Part shown: one piece after another, positions 8,380-17,323 of the stretch
Numbering within the stretch: position 1 is the first letter of the stretch
Layout of the letters: each line of letters starts with the position of its first letter
DNA from: JAKZVK01 sp965237575
GTDB lineage: Bacteria > Acidobacteriota > Terriglobia > Bryobacterales > UBA6623
DNA: 64,000 nucleotides
Direction: 5' to 3'
NCBI GenBank assembly: GCA_965237575.1
Contig: CBDEGI010000004.1
Span: 186,001-250,000 of the forward strand
Position numbers and translations under genes: made by a program
Notes under the pieces: generated by a model
Seen by the model: only the letters and a program-made list of their open reading frames with translations
Databases searched by the model: none
What the model was told of the DNA's origin: nothing

Positions 8380-8446
8380 CTGATACCTCCGTTGATTTGC
8401 AGCGGCTTCTTGGCCGACTCCGGATACTCTACAGGTGGTGCGGCGG

Positions 8447-8492
8447 AAAGGGCAAGGTCGCGGATCTCAAAACCGAGATCCGCGCTACGCGC
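8447..8492. repeat. REP hairpin, copy 1
   Basis: A perfect 9-bp stem GCGGATCTC/GAGATCCGC (8460-8468 and 8475-8483) encloses AAAACC and is followed by GCTACGCGC. The same hairpin is present in the opposite orientation at 44758-44781, with conserved flanks. A loop-deleted version lies at 50046-50063. Confidence 0.7.
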
Positions 8493-8600
8493 TTTGGCGG
8501 GAACGGCAAGCCCCAAGACCTTGGGCCGGCTGGGTTTCGGGATCGAGACGATCTCGCCCGATCGGCGATCGTCGTATGATGAACCTCGGAGACTTACACG

Positions 8601-9191
8601 ATGAAGATTCGTTTGACGTTACTTTCCTTTGCGCTGTTGTTCGTAGGTGGGATTCGTGCTGGGGATATACCCTCGGCGGCGGACCAGATTGCCGCCGCTA
8701 TTCTGGCCGCGCCGGAGGGGCGCCGCGCTGAGGCCGGCGTGCTTGGATATGACGCCCAGGGGACGCTGGTCACTTTGCGCGAGGCCGGTAACGATCTGCT
8801 GTGCCTCGCGGATAACCCGAACGGTGATCGGTTCAGCGTCGCCTGCTACCACCGGGATCTTGATCCGTTCATGGCGCGTGGACGTGAGCTGTCGGCCCAG
8901 GGGCTTAAAGGCAACGAGCGCCATGCCGCCCGCTGGAAAGAGGTCGATGAGGGCAAGCTGTCGATGCCGCGTCAGCCAAGAACGCTGTATGTGCTGATCG
9001 GCAGCGGGTTCGATGCCGGGTCCGGGCAGGTAACCGACAGCTACCTGCGCTGGGTGATTTATTCGCCCTATGCGACGCCGGAGACGACCGGGTTGACGAC
9101 CGATCCTTCGCCGGGTGCGCCTTGGTTGATGTGGCCGGGGAAGGCGGGGGCGCATATCATGATTAGCCCGCCGAGGGAGAAGAAGGAGTAG
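8601..9191 (+). CDS. Secreted protein of unknown function
   Basis: I do not recognise the family of this 196-residue protein. It starts with a Sec signal peptide (MKIRLTLLSFALLFVGGIRA, cleavage about residue 20). The mature part is a mixed, non-repetitive globular sequence with two cysteines (LLCLADN, VACYHRD), a charged middle and a late aromatic segment (DSYLRWVIYSPYATPETTG). A TATGAT box at 8575-8580 and a GGAG at 8588 precede the ATG, giving a short leader. It stands alone between a divergent lipoprotein gene and the DUF4139 gene. Confidence 0.75.
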   Translation: MKIRLTLLSFALLFVGGIRAGDIPSAADQIAAAILAAPEGRRAEAGVLGYDAQGTLVTLREAGNDLLCLADNPNGDRFSVACYHRDLDPFMARGRELSAQGLKGNERHAARWKEVDEGKLSMPRQPRTLYVLIGSGFDAGSGQVTDSYLRWVIYSPYATPETTGLTTDPSPGAPWLMWPGKAGAHIMISPPREKKE

Positions 9192-9425
9192 GCGTTTGCC
9201 AGGGGCGAGGCCGTGGCTGTGGTGTCTCGCGCCTCTGGGGCTGAGGTTAGGGCAGGGCGGCGGCCGTGGGTGGAGCGGGTTCGGCTGCACTTTGGGCATC
9301 GTGACGCAAGCTTGCGCTTGCGCGCGCGCTGGTTCACACCCGCGCCTCTGATGTGGCGGGTCGGTTTCCTCGCTTCCCTATCAACGAACGGGTCGCTCGA
9401 AGCGTCCAATATAGTGGAGGTGCTC

Positions 9426-11525
9426 GTGCACAACCCTTTCCGCAACTTCCGCAGTTCTTTCCCCAAGGCAATCCTGCTCGCGCTGCTGGGATGCGGGCTC
9501 CTGGCCCCGTACGCCTGGGGGCAGACGGCTGATCTTCCCATTCGTAAGGTCGTGCTCTATAAGCACGGCATTGGTTTCTTCGAGCGTACCGCCGACGTGG
9601 CCGCGGGCGAGTCGATCCGCTTGCAGTTCAAGGCGGACGAGATGGACGACGTGCTCAAGTCGCTGACCGTCGATTCGCGGGGCGGGGCGGTCGTGGGCGT
9701 GCGGTATGACTCGAGTGACCCGCTGGCGAAGAAGCTCGAGAACTTCCCGTTCCGCCTGGGCGGTGCGGAGCCGCTCAGCCGCATCCTCGACCAGTTCAAA
9801 GGCGCCCGGGTGCGCTTGCGGCTGGCGGCGGACGAGATCGAGGGAACGATCATCAGCTCCCGCACGATCGCCGCGACCGAGCAGCAGGCCGAGAGCGATC
9901 GCTTGCTGCTGCTCAGCGATGACGGCGAGATGCAGACCGTCGATCCGGCAGCGGCGCTGGGGCTGCGGTTTGTCGATGCGAGATTGCAGGAGCAGTTCCG
10001 CGAGTACTTGATGCTGATCGCAGGATCGCGGAATCGGGAGAAGCGCAACGTCGTGATCGAGACGGCGGGCGGTTCGGGAGGCAGCGTCAGCGCGAGGTAT
10101 GTCGTGCCGACGCCGGTGTGGAAGAGCAGCTACCGGTTGGTGTTCGATGCGGAGGGCCGGCCGCTGCTCGAAGGTTGGGCGATCGTCGACAACACATCGG
10201 GGGAGGATTGGGAGAATGTGCAGCTCTCGCTGGTGTCCGGGCGGCCGGTGTCGTTCATCAGCCGGTTGTATGAGCCGCGCTACTTGACGCGGCCGGTGGC
10301 GGAGTTAGCCCAGGACCGCGCGCAACGGCCGATTGTGCACGGGGCCGTGATCGCCGCCAAGCCCGAGGAAGAGGCGTCCGGGCGAAGGGACCAGAAAAGG
10401 CTCGCCGCAAACTTTCGAAGCATGGCACAGTCTCCTGCCGCGCCGACGAGGGGAGCGGGCGGAGTGATCGGAGGGTTCATAGGCCATGCGGCGGACCTTG
10501 CCGAAGGATACGCCGCGCCGGCAAGCGCGGCATCCAGCCTGGCGCAGACGGCCAGCACCGGCGAGCTAGGCGACCTTTTCGAGTACCGCATCGACCGGGC
10601 TATCACCGTGCGCAAGGGCGAGTCGGCGATGCTGCCGTTCTTGCAGCAGCGGGTGGCCGGGCGCAAGCTGTTGATCTTCAATGAGGCGAACGGGTCGCAG
10701 CATCCACTCAACGCCGTCGAGATCACCAACGACAGCGGTATCACGCTCGATGGCGGCGCGGTCACCGTCTACGACGCCGCGGCGTACGCCGGCGAGGCGC
10801 TGTTTGAAACCGTCAAGGCCGACGACAAGCGGGTGATTAGCTACGCGGTCGATCTTGGGGCCCGCATCACGACGGCTTTCGACTCGAAAAGCAAGATGAT
10901 GAGCGAGTTCACGCTGCGGCGCGGCATCCTGACGACGCGAAGCTCCGTCCAGGAGATCCGGACTTTCACAATCCGCAACGTTGACCAGAAGCCGAAGACC
11001 GTGATCATCGAGCGTCCCGCGCGGGAAGGATACAAGCTGCTCGGCGAACAACCGTCGGAGAAGACGGCGAAGACCTACCGCTACGAAGTGGCCGTGCCGG
11101 CCGGCGAGACGGTCGAGTTCCCGGTGACCGAGGAGCGCGTGGTGTCGCAGAGCGTCGGCGTGACGAACCTGACCTACGACCAGCTTGTCACGTACGTTCG
11201 CAACAAGGATCTGAGCGAGGCGGGCCGACAGAAGCTCGAACAGATCGCCGAGGTCAAGCGCCGTATCGCCGACACTGACCGCGCGCTGCAGCTTCTCGAG
11301 AAGCAGGTTCAAGAGCGGGTACAAGACCAGGACCGTCTACGTCGCAACATCTCCAGCCTACGGTCGGTGAGCGGGCAGGGACAGCAGGTGCAAAACTACG
11401 CCTTGAAGCTGTCGCAGCAAGAGGCTGAGATCGCGGGCATGCGGGACCAGCAGGCGGAGTTGCGGCGGGAGCGAGAACAGTCGCAGACCGAGTTGAACGG
11501 GTTGATTGAGACGTTGGTGATTTAA
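9426..11525 (+). CDS. DUF4139-type secreted protein with C-terminal coiled coil
   Basis: From the GTG at 9426 this is a 699-residue exported protein. Its signal peptide has a basic start and the hydrophobic AILLALLGCGLLAPYAWG. The mature start IRKVVLYKHGIGFFERTADV and the central WKSSYRLVFDAEG and GWAIVDNTSGEDWENVQLSLVSG are hallmarks of DUF4139/DUF4140-type proteins, whose function is poorly defined. The last 130 residues are a heptad-rich coiled coil rich in Q, E and R. The frame is open back to 9213, but those codons lack coding character. A TATAGT at 9410-9415 is followed at once by GGAGG and a GTG at 9420 or 9426, which supports the short form. A 145-bp repeat follows the stop. Confidence 0.8.
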   Translation: MHNPFRNFRSSFPKAILLALLGCGLLAPYAWGQTADLPIRKVVLYKHGIGFFERTADVAAGESIRLQFKADEMDDVLKSLTVDSRGGAVVGVRYDSSDPLAKKLENFPFRLGGAEPLSRILDQFKGARVRLRLAADEIEGTIISSRTIAATEQQAESDRLLLLSDDGEMQTVDPAAALGLRFVDARLQEQFREYLMLIAGSRNREKRNVVIETAGGSGGSVSARYVVPTPVWKSSYRLVFDAEGRPLLEGWAIVDNTSGEDWENVQLSLVSGRPVSFISRLYEPRYLTRPVAELAQDRAQRPIVHGAVIAAKPEEEASGRRDQKRLAANFRSMAQSPAAPTRGAGGVIGGFIGHAADLAEGYAAPASAASSLAQTASTGELGDLFEYRIDRAITVRKGESAMLPFLQQRVAGRKLLIFNEANGSQHPLNAVEITNDSGITLDGGAVTVYDAAAYAGEALFETVKADDKRVISYAVDLGARITTAFDSKSKMMSEFTLRRGILTTRSSVQEIRTFTIRNVDQKPKTVIIERPAREGYKLLGEQPSEKTAKTYRYEVAVPAGETVEFPVTEERVVSQSVGVTNLTYDQLVTYVRNKDLSEAGRQKLEQIAEVKRRIADTDRALQLLEKQVQERVQDQDRLRRNISSLRSVSGQGQQVQNYALKLSQQEAEIAGMRDQQAELRREREQSQTELNGLIETLVI

Positions 11526-11538
11526 CGACGCTGCGGTG

Positions 11539-11686
11539 CTAGCAGCCCGTGGTAAATGTGTGCTCTGGGGACAGCCAGCCCTTTTTCTCGCGCGAAAGAT
11601 AGCGGCAAGCTGTTGATTCCGTGGACGCGCGAAAAAGGGTGGCAGTCCCCGAAGGGAAGCTTCGAACTTCCGCCACGGGCTGCTAG
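11539..11686. repeat. 145-bp palindromic element, copy 1
   Basis: The element is bounded by a perfect 14-bp inverted repeat (CTAGCAGCCCGTGG at 11539-11552, inverted at 11673-11686). Inside, a second, imperfect inverted pair (GGGGACAGCC...CCCTTTTT against AAAAAGGGTGGCAGTCCCC) nests around the centre. Copy 2 at 31767-31911 matches 143 of 145 bases. Its right end reaches into the minus-strand Trm112 gene and supplies that gene's stop codon. It looks like a REPIN or MITE; no transposase is encoded. Confidence 0.75.
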
Positions 11687-11955
11687 GCCGGCTGCTCGTT
11701 CAGTTGGTCGGTCGGGATGCCTTGCTCGACCAGCATGACCGGGATGGAGTCGTCAATGCGGTAGATCACCGCGCCGTCCTCGGTAACAAGGCCTTCCTGC
11801 AGGGGCTTGTCGACGTCGCTTCCGTCGTAGTACTTCACGGTGTCCTGCCCGATCTTCTCGTTTAGCTGGGCCAGCAACTCTTCAGACACCATCTCGACGG
11901 GTACCCGCGTGCGCGGGCAACAAAGGATTTCCAGCAGGTCTTGGCTAATCGGCAT
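11683..11955 (-). CDS. Trm112-like / UPF0434 small protein
   Basis: The 90-residue protein belongs to the Trm112/YcaR family. These are small zinc-ribbon-like proteins that in other organisms activate methyltransferases or occur near lpxK; the bacterial role is mostly unknown. The start SQDLLEILCCPRTRVPVEM contains the conserved CP knuckle, and YRIDDSIPVMLVEQG is the typical family C-terminal half. The usual second cysteine pair is not evident, so metal binding is doubtful. The protein is longer than the usual 60 residues, with an inserted acidic middle. Its stop codon is provided by the terminal repeat of the neighbouring 145-bp element. Confidence 0.8.
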   Translation of the reverse strand: MPISQDLLEILCCPRTRVPVEMVSEELLAQLNEKIGQDTVKYYDGSDVDKPLQEGLVTEDGAVIYRIDDSIPVMLVEQGIPTDQLNEQPA

Positions 11956-12086
11956 GGCGAGCTCTTGGGGGTCACATCCCAGCGGCGCGCGCCGCCGGTA
12001 GCTTCTATCGTAGCCGAGCGGGTCACGAATCTGAAAGTCACGCGCGAAAGCCGCCGCGTGGCGGGTCTGTGCCGGGAAACGGATTG

Positions 12087-12992
12087 TTAGTCGGCTGAGC
12101 GCTCGACGCGGTCCAGCGCGTCGGCCTGGGCGGTGGACCAGTCGGGCACGGCGCCCGGTTGTGAGGCTACCAGGGCTCCGACCCGGTTGGCAAAGTCGGC
12201 CGCCTCGCTAGGAGTCCGGCCACCGCCAAGGCCATGTAGCAACGCCGCGGCGAAGGCGTCGCCGGCCCCGATCGTGTCGGCGACGTTGACCGGGTGGCCG
12301 GGGGCTTCGAGGTACTCGCCGGCGGCGAGCAGACTGCATCCGCAACCGCCCCGCGTCACGCAAACAACCTCCAACGCGAAACGGTCGGCGGCGCGGCGGC
12401 AGAAGTCCTCGGTGTTGCCCGGTGGAAAACTCAGGATGCGCACGAGTTCTCGGGCTTCGTCTTCGTTCAGCTTGACGACGTCCGCCGAGGGTAGAAGGCT
12501 CTCGATCAGGGAAACGTTGTAAGAGTCCTTGCGAAGGTTGATGTCGTAGAACCGTTTCGCCGAGGGGTTGGACTCCAGCAAAAGCCGCGTTAGACGCTCG
12601 GCGGTGGGGCTGATCTGGTGGAGGGTGCCGAAGTAGATCCAGTCAGGACGCCAGGCTTGGATGGCCCGGGATTCTTGCTCGGTCAGCTCGGGGAAGTCGT
12701 AAGCCGCGGGACGGTGGAGCGTGTAGCTGGGTTGGCCGGCGGCGTCTAGGGCCACGGTTACGGTACCGGTTGGTTTCTGAGGAAGCGTCTTCAGGTAGCA
12801 GGTCACGACGCCGAACTCTCCGGCACGGTTCTGCGCGCGGCGGCCACGGTCGTCGTCACCGACCGCGCTGACGAAGGCGACCTCGTGACCCAGGCGAGCG
12901 GCGTGCGCGCAGAAGTTGAACGTTGCGCCGCCGAGATGCTCATCCGGGCCGATCACGTCCCACAGAATCTCGCCGATGGAGAGGATTTTCAT
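12087..12992 (-). CDS. PfkB-family sugar kinase, fructokinase-like
   Basis: This 301-residue enzyme should phosphorylate a sugar with ATP. The start MKILSIGEILWDVIG, the substrate-side GGATFNFCAHAARLG and the PfkB signature DTIGAGDAFAAALLHG (catalytic Asp in GAGD) are all present. The pattern is closest to fructokinases. The frame extends upstream to 13073, but the ATG at 12992 gives the canonical family start. It is not in an obvious operon; the Trm112-like gene lies downstream on the same strand. Confidence 0.87.
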   Translation of the reverse strand: MKILSIGEILWDVIGPDEHLGGATFNFCAHAARLGHEVAFVSAVGDDDRGRRAQNRAGEFGVVTCYLKTLPQKPTGTVTVALDAAGQPSYTLHRPAAYDFPELTEQESRAIQAWRPDWIYFGTLHQISPTAERLTRLLLESNPSAKRFYDINLRKDSYNVSLIESLLPSADVVKLNEDEARELVRILSFPPGNTEDFCRRAADRFALEVVCVTRGGCGCSLLAAGEYLEAPGHPVNVADTIGAGDAFAAALLHGLGGGRTPSEAADFANRVGALVASQPGAVPDWSTAQADALDRVERSAD

Positions 12993-13293
12993 GGTGGAGT
13001 GTTCGATCACGAGCCGCCGGGTTAGCCGGGGGAAGATGGTTGGTTGGCAGCGAGAACCCGCGGCACGGCGCAAACTCGCCTACCGGTGCAATACCGGCTT
13101 GGGCGTGGACTCGTCGATTGCAACGAGGCGCAGATCATCGCTGGCCGTCGTCTTCTCCAGGATACTTGCGTGTAGCTGCCCGGTGATGGCTGCCACCCGA
13201 CGGGCAGCGGGTATGGATGGTATTCGGCCCCTAATCGCGGTACAATTCATCTCGAAATGTAGTTTCGGTTGACTGGTTACCCCGGGGGGGAAC
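12993..13293 (+). promoter_or_regulatory. Spacer with candidate promoter of the GMC gene
   Basis: This 300-bp divergent spacer shows no gene. A TACAAT box at 13241-13246 on the plus strand lies 47 bp before the GTG of the oxidoreductase. A matching -35 box is not obvious, so the promoter is only a candidate. Confidence 0.35.
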
Positions 13294-14931
13294 GTGCCTG
13301 GAATCATCGAAGGTAAGACGATCAAGGAACACCGTACACTCCGACCGGATTTCTGTGTGATCGGCTCGGGCGCGGGGGGCGGCGTCTGCGCCTTGAAGCT
13401 GGCCGAGGCGGGCTTTGATGTGCTCGTGCTCGAGGAGGGCCCCAACACACCGAAGGGCCAGGGGCACGGGGGCGAGTGCCATGTCCGCCCGACGCTCGTC
13501 GAGCGCGAGGCGAAGATGTACCGCCGCCTTTATCAAGAGGGCGCCGGACGCCTGACGACTGACGGACGCATCCAGGTACTGCAAGGCCGTTGCCTTGGTG
13601 GCGGAACGAACGTCAACTGGTCGGCCTGCCTGCCTCCGCCGAAGCGTACGTTGGATTTCTGGAACGAGCACTTCGGGCTGCCGTTCACGCGCCGGAACCT
13701 GCGCCCCTACATCCAGGAGGTCGTCAATTACCTCAACATCCACCGTGACGAGCGCTACAACCGATCCGCGCGGGTGATGGAGGACGGCTGCACGAAGCTC
13801 GGCTACCACTTCGATAACTTGCCCAACAACACGGTGGAGTGCCGCGAGTGCGGGTCGTGCGGTACGGGTTGTCCCTACGACCGCAAGCAGGGAGGCACGG
13901 TGACCTGGCTTGCCGATGCCGTCAATCAGAAGCCGCCGGGCCGTTCGGCGACGATCTACACCGATACGCGGGTGGTCCGTCTGAAGATCGACGGGGGCAA
14001 GGTTCGGGAAGTCCAGGCTCGCTTTCTCGACGAGAACAACGAGGAGACGAAGTTCAAGCTCGAGGTGCGGCCAAAGAAAGGCGTCGTGCTGGCGGCGGGC
14101 GGCATTGGGTCGCCAGCCATTCTCCGGCGATCGCGGTTCAGCCCCAACGGGCTGGCGGGGCGATGGACGCAGATCCATCCGATCACCATGTGCTTCGGCC
14201 GCTATGAGGGTAAGACCTTCCCGGCCTACGGCGTGCCGGACAACCGCATTAGCAACCAGTTCGCCGACTCGCCGACGGGGTATCTGATCGAAACCGGATC
14301 CTTCTTTCCGGTGCTGACCTCCGTCGTGTCGCTCGACATGGGTGCACAGCTTCGCCGAGTGATGAAGCAATACTACCCGAAGGGGGCGATCCTCTACGCG
14401 CACCACAATTCGGGGTTCGACCTCAAGTGGAGATATGGCACCGTCAAGCTCGACTCGAATAAGGAACCGGAGCTGGACTACCGGCTGCATCCGGAGAACC
14501 AGGAAGCGATGCGGCAAAGCTTGCGCGAGATGACGCTGATCCACCTGCGCGGAGGGGCGAAGTCGGTGTATCACATCACAAACCCGGCGATCGAAATCCG
14601 CGCCGACCGCAATGAAGAGCAGGAACTGAAGAAGCTTGACAAGGTGTCGTTCGATCCAGTGAAGACGACGGTGATGACGGTCCACGTGATGGGTGGCTGC
14701 CGCATGGGGAAGAAGCAGTTCGAGTCGGTGGTGCGACCGGACTTCCGGCTGCGCGGCACGACGAATGCGTGGGTTGTCGATGGCTCGATCTTCCCCACCG
14801 GCCTCGGCGCGAATCCGCAGGTAACCATCTACTCGTTGGCGCTATGGGCTTCGAAGATCATCGCCGGACGGTTCGGCGGCAAGTTCAAGCTGCATTGCCA
14901 GAAGAAGAACTGGCCCTGGCCGGAGGCGTGA
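13294..14931 (+). CDS. GMC family oxidoreductase with Cys cluster
   Basis: This 545-residue flavoprotein of the glucose-methanol-choline family should oxidise an alcohol or sugar. Residues 21-50 hold the FAD-binding motif IGSGAGGGVCALKLAEAG and the acidic end VLVLEEGP. The C-terminus has VMGGCRMG and IFPTGLGANPQVTIYSLALW, typical of the active-site and FAD-closing region. An inserted cysteine cluster, C183-x2-C186-x2-C189-x3-C193 (CRECGSCGTGCPYDRKQ), resembles the motif of long-chain alcohol oxidase-like and membrane-linked GMC dehydrogenases, and could bind an iron-sulfur centre. No signal peptide is seen. The GTG start follows a G-rich tract. The downstream small gene may encode a partner subunit. 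Confidence 0.88.
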   Translation: MPGIIEGKTIKEHRTLRPDFCVIGSGAGGGVCALKLAEAGFDVLVLEEGPNTPKGQGHGGECHVRPTLVEREAKMYRRLYQEGAGRLTTDGRIQVLQGRCLGGGTNVNWSACLPPPKRTLDFWNEHFGLPFTRRNLRPYIQEVVNYLNIHRDERYNRSARVMEDGCTKLGYHFDNLPNNTVECRECGSCGTGCPYDRKQGGTVTWLADAVNQKPPGRSATIYTDTRVVRLKIDGGKVREVQARFLDENNEETKFKLEVRPKKGVVLAAGGIGSPAILRRSRFSPNGLAGRWTQIHPITMCFGRYEGKTFPAYGVPDNRISNQFADSPTGYLIETGSFFPVLTSVVSLDMGAQLRRVMKQYYPKGAILYAHHNSGFDLKWRYGTVKLDSNKEPELDYRLHPENQEAMRQSLREMTLIHLRGGAKSVYHITNPAIEIRADRNEEQELKKLDKVSFDPVKTTVMTVHVMGGCRMGKKQFESVVRPDFRLRGTTNAWVVDGSIFPTGLGANPQVTIYSLALWASKIIAGRFGGKFKLHCQKKNWPWPEA

Positions 14932-15010
14932 AGTTGCAGTGAAGGGATTGGTGGTCGGGGGACGAAAACGGGTGCGTGCGGATCGCTAGGGGCCCGCTTG
15001 GGAGACGGCT

Positions 15011-15565
15011 ATGAAACCAAGGCAATACGTAAAGATCACGGATGACGAGTTGAATCACCTCGACAAGAGGACGGCCCAGATCCTCTGTGCTGTCGCCGAG
15101 GCCGCGATCGGCGCGGACTTCGCGGACATCATCGGCGGCGGGCAAGGCAAGCAGGCCGGTTTCAAGGCGTTCGTGCTCGATGTCGACAACTCGCTGAACT
15201 ACTTCCGGGAAGACAATCGCGATGACTTGATGACCGGGCTTCGTATCCTTGAGGTTCGGATTACGCGGTATCTGTTCCTGGTGAAGTTTGGCAGCAAGGA
15301 CTACAGCCGCATGTCGCTCACCCAACGCCAGGAATTGCTGCGCCGCCTGGCGGCACACGATGGTGAAACGCAGCGCAGAGCCTATGGCGGCTTCGTGAAC
15401 CTGGCCTCAAGTTTCTTCTATGGGCATGAGAATTCCTGGAGAGAGATTCAGTACGAGGGCGTGAGCGTCGACAACCAGGACGTGTTGAAGGACCACCGCT
15501 GGCGGCCGAATGACCCGCGGCCGACGAAACCGTGCGTGACGATCCAGATTCAGGGTTGTAGATAG
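15011..15565 (+). CDS. Hypothetical protein, possible small subunit of the GMC dehydrogenase
   Basis: I do not recognise this 184-residue protein with certainty. It begins 79 bp after the oxidoreductase on the same strand. It has an alpha-helical first half (LDKRTAQILCAVAEAAIGADFADII) reminiscent of the start of gluconate 2-dehydrogenase subunit 3-like proteins, which accompany GMC dehydrogenases. There is no clear signal peptide or membrane segment. The C-terminal third is rich in aromatic and charged residues (SSFFYGHENSWREIQYEG). Partnership with the upstream enzyme is inferred from position and helical character only. Confidence 0.65.
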   Translation: MKPRQYVKITDDELNHLDKRTAQILCAVAEAAIGADFADIIGGGQGKQAGFKAFVLDVDNSLNYFREDNRDDLMTGLRILEVRITRYLFLVKFGSKDYSRMSLTQRQELLRRLAAHDGETQRRAYGGFVNLASSFFYGHENSWREIQYEGVSVDNQDVLKDHRWRPNDPRPTKPCVTIQIQGCR

Positions 15566-15909
15566 CCCGCGCTAGAAGCCTTTGAGGTGGTGTCAGGGTT
15601 CGTGCCGGACCGCTCCCTCAGGGGCTGCGAAAAAATGCTGGGGACAATCAGCCGCGACCTGATCAAACCATTGGGTTGAGCGGTAGCCGGCATCCGAGTC
15701 AGGTTTCACGCCACCACAGGAGTTCTCGGCGCGAATCCGCGCGAACCCAAGAAGCCGAGCCCGGAACGCAAGTGACGGGTCAATGCGGCCGGTTCGATAG
15801 GTAACCCCGGACCTTTGGCCGAAGCACAAGAAACCTCAAACGCCCCGTACCGGGGCTGGAGATCGTTTGGCGGCTTCGCCCCACGACTTGCGTCGTGGGC
15901 TAGTGTGGG
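15566..15909. repeat. Repeat-filled spacer left of the insertion sequence
   Basis: No gene is seen. The spacer holds TTCGTGCCGGACCGCTCCCT at about 15599 (also near 49977). GCCGAGCCCGGAACG at 15754-15768 has relatives at 24785. A perfect palindrome GCCCCGTACCGGGGC lies at 15842-15856. An 8-bp stem CCCACGAC/GTCGTGGG lies around 15881-15900. The palindrome recurs at 17331-17345, just beyond the right end of the insertion sequence. Confidence 0.5.
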
Positions 15910-17323
15910 GGTACGTCCCGAGGACATAGGTAACAGATCTACCCGAGCACATGGGTAACAGATTTCAGACAATCCAGAACAGAAGGAGGACATTCTGTTT
16001 TGGCCTGGAAGGAGACTCGTGTGCACGACGAAAGAGTGAATTTCGTGAGGGAAGTCCAAGCCGGCGACGAATCGGTCGCCGATCTGTGCCGCATCTACGG
16101 CGTCAGCCGCAAGACCGGCTACAAGTGGTTGGAGCGCTACGATCGCGAGGGCGTCGCCGGTCTTGCCGATCGCTCCCGCGCCCCGCGCCATCAACCCAAC
16201 GCCGTCGGCGCCGACGAGCAGGCCGCCATCCTCGCCCTGCGAGCGCAACGGCCTACCTGGGGCGAACGCAAGCTGCATGCCTTTCTCCAACGCCAACAAC
16301 CCGAGCACGCGTGGCCCTCGCCGTCCACGATCGGCGCGATTCTCAAACGCCACGGGCTCACCTACCAACGCCGCCGCCGTCGCTACGCCACCCCGAGCTC
16401 GACGCTGAGCGACGCCACGGCACCCAACCGGGTCTGGGCCATCGACTTCAAAGGACACTTCCGCACCGGCGACGGAGTGCGCTGCGATCCGCTGACGATC
16501 TCGGATACGGCCAGCCGCTATCTGCTGCGCTGCCAAGCCGTGGAACGACCCGACTACCAGCACGTGCGGCCGTTGTTGGAAGCGACCTTTCGCAAGTACG
16601 GACTGCCGTGGGCGTTGCGCTCCGACAACGGGCCGCCGTTTGCGTCGGTGGCGGTGGGCGGGCTGAGCCGGCTGAGCGTGTGGTTCTTGCGATTGGGCGT
16701 GAGGCCGGAACGCATCGAGCCGGGCCATCCGGAGCAGAACGGGCGGCACGAGCGGATGCATCGCACGTTGAAACAAGAGACGGCCCGGCCGCCGAAAGCG
16801 ACGGCGCGGGGACAGCAACGGGCCTTTGCTCGTTTCCAGTGCGAGTACAACGAACAGCGGCCGCACGAGGCGCTGGGGATGGCGACGCCGGCGAGCGTGT
16901 ATGTACCGTCGGAGCGAGAGTATCCGGCGCGGTTGCCGGAGATGGAGTATCCGGACGGGTACGAGCGGCGGCGGGTGTACGAACACGGCGATATTCACTG
17001 GAGCAACCAGGCGATCTTTCTCAGTGAGGTGTTGGCGGGCGAGACGGTGGGATTGGAGCAGGACGAGCAGGGCTGGCGCATCTGGTTTGGTCCGGTGCTG
17101 CTGGCGCGTCTGGACCGAGAGCACTTGTTGTTGCCGCGGAGCCGGGGGCGGGTGCGGGTCGAGTGTTTGGAGCGCGACGCCGCTCGCCCTACGGGCTCGC
17201 TGCCTCGCGCTCCAAACACGGCGTCGGGGGAGGCGGCAGAGAAAGAGCCCTCCCCTGGAGAAACATAGAAAAGTGTTACCCATGTGCTTGGGTTATTCTG
17301 TTACCCATGTCCCAGGACGTACA
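15910..17323 (+). mobile_element. Complete insertion sequence with long inverted ends
   Basis: The ends are imperfect inverted repeats of about 50 bp. On each side, reading inwards, GTACGTCC is followed by GGACATRGGTAACAGA and then GCACATGGGTAACA. The outermost bases are uncertain by a few positions (left end about 15910, right end about 17323). One full-length transposase gene lies between them. The repeated GGTAACA boxes inside each end look like transposase-binding subsites. I could not identify a clean target duplication. An IS481-like group is my best guess. Confidence 0.8.
16000..17268 (+). CDS. DDE transposase with integrase core (IS481-like)
   Basis: This 422-residue protein catalyses movement of the surrounding element. 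The N-terminal 60 residues form a helix-turn-helix (SVADLCRIYGVSRKTGYKWL) followed by a linker (GLADRSRAPRHQP). The integrase core has the three acidic residues in WAIDFKGHF, LRSDNGPPF and HPEQNGRHERMH (Asp, Asp, Glu). The HNEQRPHEAL-like segment (YNEQRPHEALG) and the typical C-terminal tail follow. The TTG at 16000 gives the family-typical start AWKETRVHDERVNFV; a GTG at 16021 is the alternative. All key residues are intact, so the element may be active. A long antisense frame covers the gene and is not believed. Confidence 0.9.
   Translation: MAWKETRVHDERVNFVREVQAGDESVADLCRIYGVSRKTGYKWLERYDREGVAGLADRSRAPRHQPNAVGADEQAAILALRAQRPTWGERKLHAFLQRQQPEHAWPSPSTIGAILKRHGLTYQRRRRRYATPSSTLSDATAPNRVWAIDFKGHFRTGDGVRCDPLTISDTASRYLLRCQAVERPDYQHVRPLLEATFRKYGLPWALRSDNGPPFASVAVGGLSRLSVWFLRLGVRPERIEPGHPEQNGRHERMHRTLKQETARPPKATARGQQRAFARFQCEYNEQRPHEALGMATPASVYVPSEREYPARLPEMEYPDGYERRRVYEHGDIHWSNQAIFLSEVLAGETVGLEQDEQGWRIWFGPVLLARLDREHLLLPRSRGRVRVECLERDAARPTGSLPRAPNTASGEAAEKEPSPGET

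Noticed and set aside
9213..9425. Longer N-terminus of the DUF4139 protein
   Set aside because: The added 71 residues have no coding character and would bury the signal peptide and the promoter-like TATAGT.
13231..14685. Long open frame antisense to the GMC oxidoreductase
   Set aside because: High-GC genes open antisense frames by chance. The predicted protein is Arg/His-rich with no domain, while the plus strand has unmistakable FAD motifs.
15706..17283. 525-codon frame antisense to the transposase
   Set aside because: It mirrors the codon bias of the transposase, crosses the inverted ends of the element and has no recognisable motif.
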